The position numbers and the translations under genes were made by a program. Source: Microbacterium excoecariae (GTDB lineage: Bacteria; Actinomycetota; Actinomycetes; Actinomycetales; Microbacteriaceae). From it: 64,000 bases of DNA. The stretch spans positions 62,001-126,000 of the forward strand of contig NZ_JAANCO010000002.1 of the NCBI RefSeq assembly GCF_011326725.1. Reading direction: 5' to 3'. Positions 54,114 through 63,148 of the stretch are shown here, one piece after another; position 1 is the stretch's first letter; the number at the start of each line of letters is the position of its first letter. The notes beneath the pieces were generated by a model. The model made no database searches. It saw only the letters and a program-made list of their open reading frames with translations, and was not told the origin of the DNA.

Positions 54114-54797
54114 TTAGGCCTCGCGGTCGACGATCTCGATCTGCGTGTCGTCGTGGCCCGACCAGTCGCCCGTCGAGAGGTAGACGACCTTCTTCGCGAC
54201 CGAGACCGCGTGGTCGGCGAAGCGCTCGTGGTACCGGCTCGCGAGGGTCGCGTCGATCGCGCCCGGGATCTCGCCCGCGAACGAGTCGCCGAGCACGCGC
54301 TCGTACACCGACGCGTGCAGCTCGTCGATGTCGTCGTCGGTGTCGCGGATCTTCGTCGCGAACTGCAGGTCCTGCGTGCGCAGCAGGCGCGTCAGCGTCT
54401 GCGCGACCTCGACGTCGAGCTCGCCCATGCGGACGAACGTGCGCTTCAGGCCCGCGGGGATGGCGCGCTCGGGGTACCGCGAGCGCACCAGCTGGGCGAT
54501 GTGCTCGGCGAGGTCACCCATGCGCTCGAGCGACGCGCTCGCCCGCAGGGCCGTGATGATGACGCGCAGGTCGTGCGCGACGGGCTGCTGCATCGCGAGG
54601 GTCTCGATCGCGATCTCGTCGGTCGAGATGACGAGGCGGTCGATCGTGTCGTCGTTCGCGATCACCTCCTCGGCGAGCGCGACGTCTCCCGTGGCGAAGG
54701 CCTGCGTGGCCTTCTGGATCGCCTCCGTCACGAGCTCCGAGATCTCGACGAGGCGGTTCTGGATGTCTTCGAGGGTGTCGTGGAACACTTCCCGCAT
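54114..54797 (-). CDS. phoU: Phosphate signalling/transport accessory protein PhoU
   Basis: 227 residues, two three-helix PhoU bundles with metal-binding motifs ERMGDLAEHIAQL and SRYHERFADHAVSVAKKVV. In actinobacteria PhoU/PhoY restrains the SenX3-RegX3 response when phosphate is plentiful. ATG 54797 has GAAAGG about 9 nt upstream; upstream extension has poor composition. It is divergent from senX3 across a PHO box. Confidence 0.95.
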   Translation of the reverse strand: MREVFHDTLEDIQNRLVEISELVTEAIQKATQAFATGDVALAEEVIANDDTIDRLVISTDEIAIETLAMQQPVAHDLRVIITALRASASLERMGDLAEHIAQLVRSRYPERAIPAGLKRTFVRMGELDVEVAQTLTRLLRTQDLQFATKIRDTDDDIDELHASVYERVLGDSFAGEIPGAIDATLASRYHERFADHAVSVAKKVVYLSTGDWSGHDDTQIEIVDREA

Positions 54798-54885
54798 TGT
54801 GGAAGGCCTTTCGGGTCGTGGTGTCTCCTGCGGCGGCCGGGCGGCTTCGCCCAGCGTCGCGCACGGCGGCGGCGATTGTGTCGAG

Positions 54886-54918
54886 CGAAGGTTAACGGGC
54901 GGTGGAACCCGCGTGAAC
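54886..54918. promoter_or_regulatory. PHO box between phoU and senX3
   Basis: On the minus strand three direct 11-bp units begin GTTCACG (54918), TTCCACC (54907) and GTTAACC (54896), matching the actinobacterial PHO-box consensus GTTCACC in 6, 5 and 6 of 7 positions. This is the expected binding site for RegX3/PhoP-type regulators and implies autoregulation. Confidence 0.65.
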
Positions 54919-54979
54919 ACTCTTCTCCCCGCCCGCGCGATCGCGTGCCCCGCGTGCACACGGGGGTGTGCGAAGACTT

Positions 54980-54985
54980 TACCCT
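54980..54985 (+). promoter_or_regulatory. -10 box for leaderless senX3
   Basis: TACCCT, 6 nt before the ATG at 54992; the PHO box lies 62-94 nt upstream. Confidence 0.5.
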
Positions 54986-54991
54986 GTAGAC

Positions 54992-56185
54992 ATGCCCGCA
55001 GCTCTGCTCGCCCTCTTCGTGGGGGCGCTCATCGGTGCTCTGCTGACGATCGTCGTCGTCGCTGCGATGCGGGCGCGCCAGCGCGCCGAGGCCGAGGCGC
55101 ATCCGCGGCTGCCCGAGGCCGTGACCGCGATGCTCGATGTGCTCGACGACGCGGCGATCGTGACGGATCCGTCCGGCATCGTCGTGGCCACGTCGCCGTC
55201 GTCGACCTGGGTGGGCGCCGTGGCGGGGGAGCGGCTCGAGCAGGAGGAGCTGCGCGACCTCATGAAGGAGGCGCGGCACGCCGGCATGTCCGAGGCGCAG
55301 ACGATGCGGATCCGCGCGGGACGGATCTCGCGCGAGCCGCGGCTCGTCGTCGCGCGCTCGGCGCAGATCGGCCAGGGGTTCATCCTCGTCTCGGTCCGGG
55401 ACATCTCCGAGCAGGAGCGTCTGCAGCAGATGCGACAGGACTTCATCCAGAACACGAGCCACGAACTCAAGACGCCCGTCGGCGCGATCGCGCTCCTCGC
55501 CGAGGCGCTGGAGATGGCGGCGGACGACCCGGAGCAGGTGCGGCGCTTCTCCGAGCGGATGTCGGCCGAGGCCGACCGGTTGGGGCAGCTGACCGGTCGC
55601 ATCATGAACCTCTCGCGCCTGCAGGCGGCCGACGAGCTCATCGACGTCGGCGACGTCGCGGTCGACGAGGTCGTGCACGCGGCCGTCGAGGCGCAGCAGG
55701 TGACCGCCGCGGGCGCGAGCGTCGAGCTGGTCGTGGGCGGGGACCGCGGCCTGTTCGTGCACGGCGACGGCCGCGTCCTCATCGAGGCCGTGAGCAACCT
55801 CGTCTCGAACGCCATCGCGTACTCGCCCGCCGGGTCGCACGTCGGCGTGGGCGTGCGCGGCGTCGAGCACGCGGTCGAGATCGCCGTGACCGACCAGGGG
55901 ATCGGCATCGCGGAGGACGACCAGAAGCGCGTCTTCGAGCGCTTCTTCCGCGCCGACCAGGCCCGCTCCCGCCGCACGGGCGGCACGGGCCTCGGGCTCT
56001 CGATCGTGAAGCACGCGATCCAGCGCCACGGCGGCGAGGTGCGGCTCTGGTCGCGCGAGGGTCAGGGGTCGACCTTCACGATCCGCCTGCCGCTCGCGGA
56101 TCCGCCGGCCGCGCCCGAGAAGCCCAAACGACGGAAGAAGCGCGCGCAGAAGGCGCCCGCGACCGGAAAGGAAGACATCGCATGA
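54992..56185 (+). CDS. senX3: Phosphate-responsive sensor histidine kinase SenX3
   Basis: 397 residues. One or two N-terminal membrane segments (LLALFVGALIGALLTIVVVA), a PAS-like domain (about 45-140), then HisKA with FIQNTSHELKTPVGAIALLA (phospho-His) and the ATPase with DQGIGIAEDDQKRVFERFFR and TGGTGLGLSIVKH. A Lys/Arg-rich tail ends it. The kinase acts with PhoU and the Pst system to signal phosphate starvation. The stop overlaps regX3 (ATGA). Confidence 0.95.
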   Translation: MPAALLALFVGALIGALLTIVVVAAMRARQRAEAEAHPRLPEAVTAMLDVLDDAAIVTDPSGIVVATSPSSTWVGAVAGERLEQEELRDLMKEARHAGMSEAQTMRIRAGRISREPRLVVARSAQIGQGFILVSVRDISEQERLQQMRQDFIQNTSHELKTPVGAIALLAEALEMAADDPEQVRRFSERMSAEADRLGQLTGRIMNLSRLQAADELIDVGDVAVDEVVHAAVEAQQVTAAGASVELVVGGDRGLFVHGDGRVLIEAVSNLVSNAIAYSPAGSHVGVGVRGVEHAVEIAVTDQGIGIAEDDQKRVFERFFRADQARSRRTGGTGLGLSIVKHAIQRHGGEVRLWSREGQGSTFTIRLPLADPPAAPEKPKRRKKRAQKAPATGKEDIA

Positions 56186-56865
56186 CGCGCGTTCTGCTCG
56201 TGGAGGACGAACCCGACCTGGCGGATCCGCTCGCCTACCTGCTGCAGCGGGAGGGGTACGAGGTGGAGATCGCGGACGACGGGGAAAAGGGCCTGCGGAT
56301 GTTCCGCGAGCAGGGCGCCGACGTCATCCTCCTCGACCTCATGCTCCCCGGGATCCCCGGCACCGAGGTCTGCCGCCAGGTCCGCACCACGTCCGCCGTG
56401 CCGATCGTGATGCTCACGGCGAAGGACAGCGAGGTGGACATCGTCGTGGGGCTCGAGCTCGGGGCCGACGACTACGTCACGAAGCCCTATTCGTCGCGCG
56501 AGCTGCTCGCCCGCATGCGCGCGGTGCTGCGGCGCTCGGCGACCGCGGAGGAGGACCTCGACGAGCACGTCCTCGAGGGCGGCCGGGTCATGCTCGACAT
56601 CGACCGGCACACCGTGGCCGTCGATGGCGAGCAGATCAACATGCCGCTCAAGGAGTTCGAGCTGCTCGAGCTCCTCATGCGCAACACGGGCCGCGTGCTC
56701 ACGCGCGGCCAGCTCATCGATCGGGTCTGGGGATCCGACTACTTCGGCGACACCAAGACGCTCGACGTGCACATCAAGCGGATCCGCTCGCGCATCGAGC
56801 GCGTGCCGTCCCAGCCCGTCATGCTCGTGACGGTGCGCGGCCTCGGGTACCGCTTCGAGGGCTGA
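56182..56865 (+). CDS. regX3: Response regulator RegX3
   Basis: 227-residue OmpR/PhoB regulator. Receiver: LLVEDEPDLADPLAYLL, phospho-Asp in VILLDLMLPG, and TAKDSEVDIVVGLELGADDY with the conserved KPYSSREL. Winged helix: LKEFELLELLMRNTGRVLTR and GDTKTLDVHIKRIRSRIE. Activates phosphate-starvation genes through PHO boxes such as the one upstream of this operon. Confidence 0.96.
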   Translation: MTRVLLVEDEPDLADPLAYLLQREGYEVEIADDGEKGLRMFREQGADVILLDLMLPGIPGTEVCRQVRTTSAVPIVMLTAKDSEVDIVVGLELGADDYVTKPYSSRELLARMRAVLRRSATAEEDLDEHVLEGGRVMLDIDRHTVAVDGEQINMPLKEFELLELLMRNTGRVLTRGQLIDRVWGSDYFGDTKTLDVHIKRIRSRIERVPSQPVMLVTVRGLGYRFEG

Positions 56866-56871
56866 CCCTTA

Positions 56872-56919
56872 AAACACCAGGGGCCGCCCGCGCGATCGCG
56901 CGGGCGGCCCCTGGTGTTT
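56872..56919. terminator. Bidirectional palindrome between regX3 and the lipoprotein gene
   Basis: Perfect 48-bp palindrome (arms 56872-56895 and 56896-56919) whose centre is CGCGATCGCG. AAA and TTT at the ends give weak T-tracts in both directions. Confidence 0.75.
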
Positions 56920-56929
56920 CCGGAAAGGG

Positions 56930-57463
56930 TCAGTGGCCCTCGGACTCGGTCTCGACCTCGGAGACGGGCTCGCAGGAGGAGCGGTCGGTGGCGGAGTCGT
57001 TCGGCGCGAGCTCCGCGTACTCCGTGAGGCAGTTGTTCAGAACGGGGATCTCGACGGTCGTGCCCTCGGCCGCGCCCGCCTGGACGTACATGCTGAGCGT
57101 GTTGCCGGGCATCGTGTCGAGCGCGCTCATCAGGATCGGATCCGCGTCGCCGCCGAGGCTGATCGTCTCGCCGGCCGGGACGGTAATGGCGGCGTTGCCC
57201 GAGGTCCAGTCGAGGTTGAGGCGCGCGTCGTCCTCACCGTCGTTGATGAGGACGGCGACGAAGTTGCCCTCGGCGCCGTCGGCGTCGGCGACGACGAGCG
57301 CGTTGCGCACGGCGACCGCAGATCCCTCGGCGTCGGGAACGTTGACGCCATCGGACGCCGTGTAGGAAAACGTCGTGGCCTGAGGGGTGATCGCTGCGCA
57401 GCCAGAGGCCGCCAGGAGCACGGTGCCGCCAAGGGCGAGGGACGCGATGATGCGCGAGTTCAC
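56930..57463 (-). CDS. Putative lipoprotein, unknown function
   Basis: 177 residues. Signal peptide with lipobox AASGC. The outer part is a compact beta-rich domain, Asp/Ala/Val-rich, with two further cysteines (LNNCLTEY and SSCEP) and an acidic tail ending ETESEGH. The GTG start at 57463 has TGGAGGATCC upstream. The domain resembles small immunoglobulin-like lipoproteins found near regX3 in related genomes; no function can be assigned. Confidence 0.82.
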   Translation of the reverse strand: MNSRIIASLALGGTVLLAASGCAAITPQATTFSYTASDGVNVPDAEGSAVAVRNALVVADADGAEGNFVAVLINDGEDDARLNLDWTSGNAAITVPAGETISLGGDADPILMSALDTMPGNTLSMYVQAGAAEGTTVEIPVLNNCLTEYAELAPNDSATDRSSCEPVSEVETESEGH

Positions 57464-57591
57464 GGATCCTCCAGGTGGTGCAGGCACCGCCCGGCTGCGG
57501 GCCTTCCCCTCCATCCTAGAGGGTCGACGGGGGTGCTCCCGAGGGTCCCTGGCGGACAGGAGCGGGAATCCTAGCGCATATGCGGCTGTGG

Positions 57592-57597
57592 TAAACT
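57592..57597 (+). promoter_or_regulatory. -10 box of carD
   Basis: TAAACT about 30 nt before the carD ATG, in an AT-richer segment; no convincing -35 box. Confidence 0.45.
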
Positions 57598-57625
57598 GGG
57601 TGAGGCCGGGAAGGACGTAATCCAT

Positions 57626-58111
57626 ATGCTTTTTGAGGTTGGCGAGACCGTCGTCTACCCCCATCACGGGGCAGCAACCATTACCGAAGTCAAGACGCGA
57701 GTCATCAAGGGCGAGGAGAAGACCTACCTCAAGCTCAACGTCACGCAGGGCGACCTGGTCATCGAGGTTCCGGCGGACAACGTCGACCTCGTGGGCGTCC
57801 GCGACGTGATCGGGGAGGACGGCCTGAACCAGGTTCTCGACGTTCTCAAGGCGCCGTTCACGGAGGAGCCGACCAACTGGTCGCGCCGATACAAGGCGAA
57901 CCTCGAGAAGCTCGCCTCCGGCGACGTCATCAAGGTCAGCGAGGTCGTGCGCGACCTCTGGCGCCGCGACCAGGACCGCGGCCTGTCGGCCGGTGAGAAG
58001 CGCATGCTCGCGAAGGCGCGGCAGGTGCTCGAGTCCGAGCTCGCGCTCGCGAAGGAGGTCTCCGAGGCGGAGGCCGCCACGATCCTCGACGAGGCGCTCG
58101 CCAGCAGCTGA
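57626..58111 (+). CDS. carD: CarD/CdnL-type RNA polymerase-binding transcription factor
   Basis: 161 residues. The N-terminal RNA polymerase-interacting domain starts [20 protein letters not shown]. The C-terminal helical domain has the conserved tryptophan region ([18 protein letters not shown]) and [20 protein letters not shown]. It stabilises open promoter complexes, chiefly at rRNA and other growth genes. AAGGA lies 10 nt before ATG. Confidence 0.97.
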   Translation: MLFEVGETVVYPHHGAATITEVKTRVIKGEEKTYLKLNVTQGDLVIEVPADNVDLVGVRDVIGEDGLNQVLDVLKAPFTEEPTNWSRRYKANLEKLASGDVIKVSEVVRDLWRRDQDRGLSAGEKRMLAKARQVLESELALAKEVSEAEAATILDEALASS

Positions 58112-58127
58112 GCCGCCCCGCGCGCAG

Positions 58128-58163
58128 ATCGCCCCGCCGCCCGCTTTCGGGCGGCGGGGCGAT
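58128..58163 (+). terminator. Hairpin after carD abutting the ispDF promoter
   Basis: Perfect 16-bp stem (58128-58143 with 58148-58163), loop CTTT. The -10 box of ispDF starts at the very next base (58164). Confidence 0.7.
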
Positions 58164-58169
58164 TACTGT
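58164..58169 (+). promoter_or_regulatory. -10 box for leaderless ispDF
   Basis: TACTGT, 7 nt before the GTG at 58177. Its -35 region would lie inside the carD terminator hairpin. Confidence 0.45.
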
Positions 58170-58176
58170 GTGGAGC

Positions 58177-59367
58177 GTGAGCACCGCAGCGCCCCTTCGT
58201 ACCGCCATCATCGTCGTCGCCGCCGGCAGTGGGACGCGCCTGGGGCGAGGCGCGCCCAAGGCGTTCGTCGGACTCGACGAGCACACCATCCTGCGCCACT
58301 GCCTGCGCGGGGTCTTCGACGCCGAGCCCGCCCAGGTGATCGTCGTCGCCCCGGAGGAGCGCGTGGGCACGGCGCTCGCCGACGCGCACGAGGCGGCCGG
58401 CCCGCGGCGCGAGCTCGTCACGGTCGTCGCCGGCGGTGCGACGCGCCAGGCCTCGGTCGCGGCGGGGCTCTCGCGCGTCTGGGCAGACATCGAGGTCGTG
58501 CTCGTGCACGACGCTGCGCGCGCTCTCACCCCGGGCGACGCGATCGACCGCGTCGCGGACGCCGTGCGACGCACGGGCCACGGCGTCGTCCCGACGCTCC
58601 CGGTCGTGGACACGATCAAGCGCGTCGCCGCCGACACGATCACGGGGGTCGTCGACCGCTCGGAGCTCGCGGCCGCGCAGACGCCGCAGGGATTTCGCCG
58701 CGACGTGCTCGTGGCGGCGTACGAGCGGGCGCACACCGAGTTCACGGACGACGCGGCGCTCGTCGCCGACGCGGGTCACGAGATCGACAGCGTCGCGGGG
58801 TCGCCGCTGGCGTTCAAGATCACGACGCCCGCCGACCTCGACCGCGCCCGGGCGCTCGTGTCCGCGGATCCGCTCCCGAGCGTGCGGCCGGCCGCGCCCG
58901 CGACGCGGGTGGGCGTGGGGACCGACGTGCACGCGTTCGGCGGCGGCGGCAAGCTCTGGCTCGCGGGCGTCGCATGGCCGGGGGAGCCCGCGCTGTCCGG
59001 GCACTCGGACGGAGACGCCGTCGCGCACGCAATCGTCGATGCGGTGCTGGGCGCCGCCGGCCTGGGGGACATCGGCACGCACTTCGGCACGGACCGGCCG
59101 GAGTTCGCGGGCGCGCACGCCGACGCCTTCCTCGCGGAGACCGCGCGGATCCTGTCGCGCGCGGGCTGGCGCGTCGAGAACGTCGCGGTCCAGGTCCAGG
59201 CCGTCCGGCCGAAGTTCGCGCCGCGCCGCGGCGCGGCGGAGCGCGCGCTGACCGACGCGCTCGGCGCGCCTGTGTCTGTGTCCGCGACCACGACCGACGG
59301 GCTGGGATTCACGGGGCGGGGCGAGGGGGTCCAGGCGATCGCCGTCGCGCTCGTGGCGCGCGCCTGA
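58177..59367 (+). CDS. ispDF: Bifunctional MEP cytidylyltransferase/MECDP synthase IspDF
   Basis: 396 residues. IspD half (1-230): [31 protein letters not shown] and [13 protein letters not shown]. IspF half (about 235-396): [45 protein letters not shown]. It catalyses two non-consecutive steps of the MEP isoprenoid pathway. The fusion is widespread in some bacterial groups; actinobacteria often keep the genes separate but adjacent. GTG start. Confidence 0.96.
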   Translation: MSTAAPLRTAIIVVAAGSGTRLGRGAPKAFVGLDEHTILRHCLRGVFDAEPAQVIVVAPEERVGTALADAHEAAGPRRELVTVVAGGATRQASVAAGLSRVWADIEVVLVHDAARALTPGDAIDRVADAVRRTGHGVVPTLPVVDTIKRVAADTITGVVDRSELAAAQTPQGFRRDVLVAAYERAHTEFTDDAALVADAGHEIDSVAGSPLAFKITTPADLDRARALVSADPLPSVRPAAPATRVGVGTDVHAFGGGGKLWLAGVAWPGEPALSGHSDGDAVAHAIVDAVLGAAGLGDIGTHFGTDRPEFAGAHADAFLAETARILSRAGWRVENVAVQVQAVRPKFAPRRGAAERALTDALGAPVSVSATTTDGLGFTGRGEGVQAIAVALVARA

Positions 59368-59386
59368 CGGCGCCGGCGCGCGCGGA

Positions 59387-59392
59387 TAGGCT
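59387..59392 (+). promoter_or_regulatory. -10 box for leaderless cysS
   Basis: TAGGCT, 6 nt before the GTG at 59399. Confidence 0.45.
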
Positions 59393-59398
59393 GGGCGG

Positions 59399-60781
59399 GT
59401 GGCAGTCCGGCTCTATGACACGCGCGCGCAGGCGCCTCGCGATTTCGTTCCCCTCGACGACGGGAACGTCACGATGTACGTCTGCGGCCCGACGGTGCAG
59501 TCGGGCCCGCACGTGGGCCACGTGCGGGCCGCGCTGGCGTTCGACCTGCTCCGGCGGTGGCTCGCCCATCGGTTCGGTCGCGTCACCGTCGTGCGCAACG
59601 TGACGGACATCGACGACAAGGTCCTGCAGAACGCGACGGCCGACGAGCCGTGGTGGGCGCTCGCCTACCGGGTAGAGCGCGAGTTCCAGGCGGCGTACGA
59701 CGCCGTGTCGATCCTGCCGCCGACCTACGAGCCGCGCGCGACCGCCTCGATTCCGCAGATGCAGGAGCTCATCGCCCTGCTCATCGCCCGCGGCCACGCG
59801 TACGCGGCCGGGGGAGACGTCTATTTCGACGTGCGCTCCTGGCCGTCCTATGGCGCGCTCACGCGGCAGGACGTCGACGCGATGGCCGACGACGGCGAGG
59901 CGGATCCGCGGGGCAAGCGGGATCCGCACGATTTCGCGCTCTGGAAGGCGGCGAAGGAGGGCGAGCCCGACAGCGCGCGCTGGGACTCGCCGTGGGGCCC
60001 GGGGCGGCCCGGGTGGCACATCGAGTGCTCGGCGATGTCGCGCCGGTACTTCGGCGGGGAGTTCGACATCCACGGCGGCGGCCTCGACCTGCGCTTCCCG
60101 CACCACGAGAACGAGCTCGCGCAGTCCGGCGCGGCGGGCGACGCGTTCGCGCGCTACTGGGTGCACAACGGTCTCGTCACCGTCGGCGGCCAGAAGATGT
60201 CGAAGTCTCTCGGTAACTTCACGCTCGCGGCCGACGTGCTGCGCGATCGCGCGCCGCGCGTCGTGCGGTACGCGCTGGCCGCCGCGCACTACCGCTCAAG
60301 CCTCGATGTCTCGGACAAGGCATTCGAAGAGGCGGCCGCGGCGCTCGAGCGGATCGACGGGTTCCGCGCCCGCGCGGAGCGCGCGCTGGGGGCGCCCGAG
60401 CCCGAGATTCCCGGCGCGTTCGCCGACGCGCTCGACGACGACCTGGGCGTGCCGCAGGCGCTCGCGGTACTACACGAGACGGTGCGCGCGGGAAACACGG
60501 CGTTCGACGGCGGCGATCTGGACGCGGCCCGTGGCGCCTTCTCAGGCGTGTCGGGCATGATGGAGATCCTCGGCTTCGACGAGCCGGGGAGCGCGGCTCC
60601 CGCGGGCGGGGCCGAGGGGCACGCGCTCGCCACCCTCGTCGAGGCACTCATCGCGCAGCGCGCCGAGGCGCGCGCCGACAAGGACTGGGCGACGGCCGAC
60701 CGGATCCGCGATCACTTCGCGGCCGCGGGTGTCACCCTCGAAGACACTTCCGATGGAACGGTTTGGAGCATCGATGGCTAA
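59399..60781 (+). CDS. cysS: Cysteinyl-tRNA synthetase
   Basis: 460-residue class I synthetase. MYVCGPTVQSGPHVGHVRAA has the zinc cysteine and the HIGH motif; IECSAMS and HHENELAQS supply further zinc ligands; GGQKMSKSLGNF holds KMSKS. The gene overlaps rlmB by 8 nt. The ispDF-cysS-rlmB order is conserved in actinobacteria. Confidence 0.97.
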   Translation: MAVRLYDTRAQAPRDFVPLDDGNVTMYVCGPTVQSGPHVGHVRAALAFDLLRRWLAHRFGRVTVVRNVTDIDDKVLQNATADEPWWALAYRVEREFQAAYDAVSILPPTYEPRATASIPQMQELIALLIARGHAYAAGGDVYFDVRSWPSYGALTRQDVDAMADDGEADPRGKRDPHDFALWKAAKEGEPDSARWDSPWGPGRPGWHIECSAMSRRYFGGEFDIHGGGLDLRFPHHENELAQSGAAGDAFARYWVHNGLVTVGGQKMSKSLGNFTLAADVLRDRAPRVVRYALAAAHYRSSLDVSDKAFEEAAAALERIDGFRARAERALGAPEPEIPGAFADALDDDLGVPQALAVLHETVRAGNTAFDGGDLDAARGAFSGVSGMMEILGFDEPGSAAPAGGAEGHALATLVEALIAQRAEARADKDWATADRIRDHFAAAGVTLEDTSDGTVWSIDG

Positions 60782-61745
60782 GCCAGGCAGGCCCGGCGCG
60801 GGCGGCAAGGGCAAGAAGGGCGCGACCAAGGGGTCGGGCGGCCAGGGGCGCAAGAAGCTCGAGGGCCGCGGTCCCACGCCCAAGGCGGAGGACCGCGTCT
60901 ACCACAAGGCGCACAAGCGCCGGGAGCTCGCGGAGCGTTCGGCGGCCAAGCGGCCGCAGCAGCGCTCGTCCGCCCCGCGCCGCCGCCCGAACGACGACAA
61001 CGAGTACGTGACGGGCCGCAACAGCGTGCTCGAGGCGCTGCGCACGCGGATCCCCGCGGCCGCGCTTTACGTCGCGCAGCGCGTCGAGATGGACGACCGC
61101 GTCAAGGAGATGCTGGCGCTCGCCCGCAAGCGCGAGCTCGCGGTGCTCGAGGTCACGCGGCCCGAGCTCGACCGCATGGCGGGCTTCGACGGCGTGCACC
61201 AGGGTGTCGCCCTGAAGGTGCCGCCGTACGAGTACGCGCACCCGCAGGACCTGCTCGAGCAGACCCTCGAGCAGGGATCCACGCCGCTGTTCGTCGCGCT
61301 CGACGGCATCACGGATCCGCGCAACCTCGGCGCGATCATTCGCTCCACGGCGGCATTCGGCGGCCAGGGGGTCATCATCCCGCAGCGCCGCTCGGCGGGC
61401 GTGAACTCGGCGGCGTGGAAGACGAGCGCGGGCGCCGCGGCGCGCGTGCCGGTCGCCATGGCCTCGAACCTCACGTCGACGCTGAAGGAGCTCAAGAAGC
61501 AGGGCGTGTTCGTGCTGGGCCTCGACGGCGGCGGCGACGTCCAGATGCCGGCGGTCGAGCTGTCCGACCGGCCGCTCGTGCTCGTCATCGGCAGCGAGGG
61601 CGACGGGCTGTCGCGGCTCGTGGCCGAGACGTGCGACCAGATCGTGTCGATCCCGATCTCGGACGCGGCCGAGTCGCTGAACGCGGGGATCGCCGCGAGC
61701 GTCGCGCTGTACCAGGTGTCGACCCTGCGCGCCGCCCAGGGCTGA
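60774..61745 (+). CDS. rlmB: 23S rRNA 2'-O-methyltransferase, RlmB type
   Basis: 323 residues. A Lys/Gly/Arg-rich N-terminal tail of about 75 residues precedes the substrate-binding domain (VTGRNSVLEALRTRIPAAAL) and the SpoU knot: DGITDPRNLGAIIRSTAAFG, IGSEGDGLSRL and ISDAAESLNAGIAASVALYQ. It methylates a ribose in 23S rRNA, with G2251 the target in E. coli. ATG 60774 lies inside the end of cysS. Confidence 0.94.
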   Translation: MAKPGRPGAGGKGKKGATKGSGGQGRKKLEGRGPTPKAEDRVYHKAHKRRELAERSAAKRPQQRSSAPRRRPNDDNEYVTGRNSVLEALRTRIPAAALYVAQRVEMDDRVKEMLALARKRELAVLEVTRPELDRMAGFDGVHQGVALKVPPYEYAHPQDLLEQTLEQGSTPLFVALDGITDPRNLGAIIRSTAAFGGQGVIIPQRRSAGVNSAAWKTSAGAAARVPVAMASNLTSTLKELKKQGVFVLGLDGGGDVQMPAVELSDRPLVLVIGSEGDGLSRLVAETCDQIVSIPISDAAESLNAGIAASVALYQVSTLRAAQG

Positions 61746-61754
61746 TCCGGCGCA

Positions 61755-61801
61755 GATACGACGAGGGGGACGGCGCGTGGCGCCGTCCCCCTCGTCGTAT
61801 C
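61755..61801. terminator. Bidirectional hairpin between rlmB and the ATPase gene
   Basis: Perfect 22-bp stem (61755-61776 with 61780-61801), loop GTG, between convergent genes. Confidence 0.75.
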
Positions 61802-61810
61802 CCGCGAGTG

Positions 61811-62914
<1,104 letters not shown>

Positions 62915-63094
62915 GACTGTTTCTCCTTCACCGGCAGGTACGTGCCGGACGATCCGTTGTGAATGGAAGCGGGGCGCCGGAGCGTACCGCGGGCCCGTCG
63001 TTGGGCCTGGCCTGAGTATTGCATGGGAGTCACGCGGCGCGCCAGCGCGGATCCGGATATCCCGCGCACCTGGCCCTTTCCCAGCGGTCGTCAC

Positions 63095-63100
63095 TATGCT
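63095..63100 (+). promoter_or_regulatory. -10 box before the thioredoxin-fold gene
   Basis: TATGCT, about 50 nt before the ATG at 63149; no clear -35 box. The gap 62915-63148 holds the divergent starts and nothing else I can name. Confidence 0.35.
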
Positions 63101-63148
63101 TTCGGGGTTGTCGTCCGCACCTGGCGGACCGAGGAGACCCACCAGATC

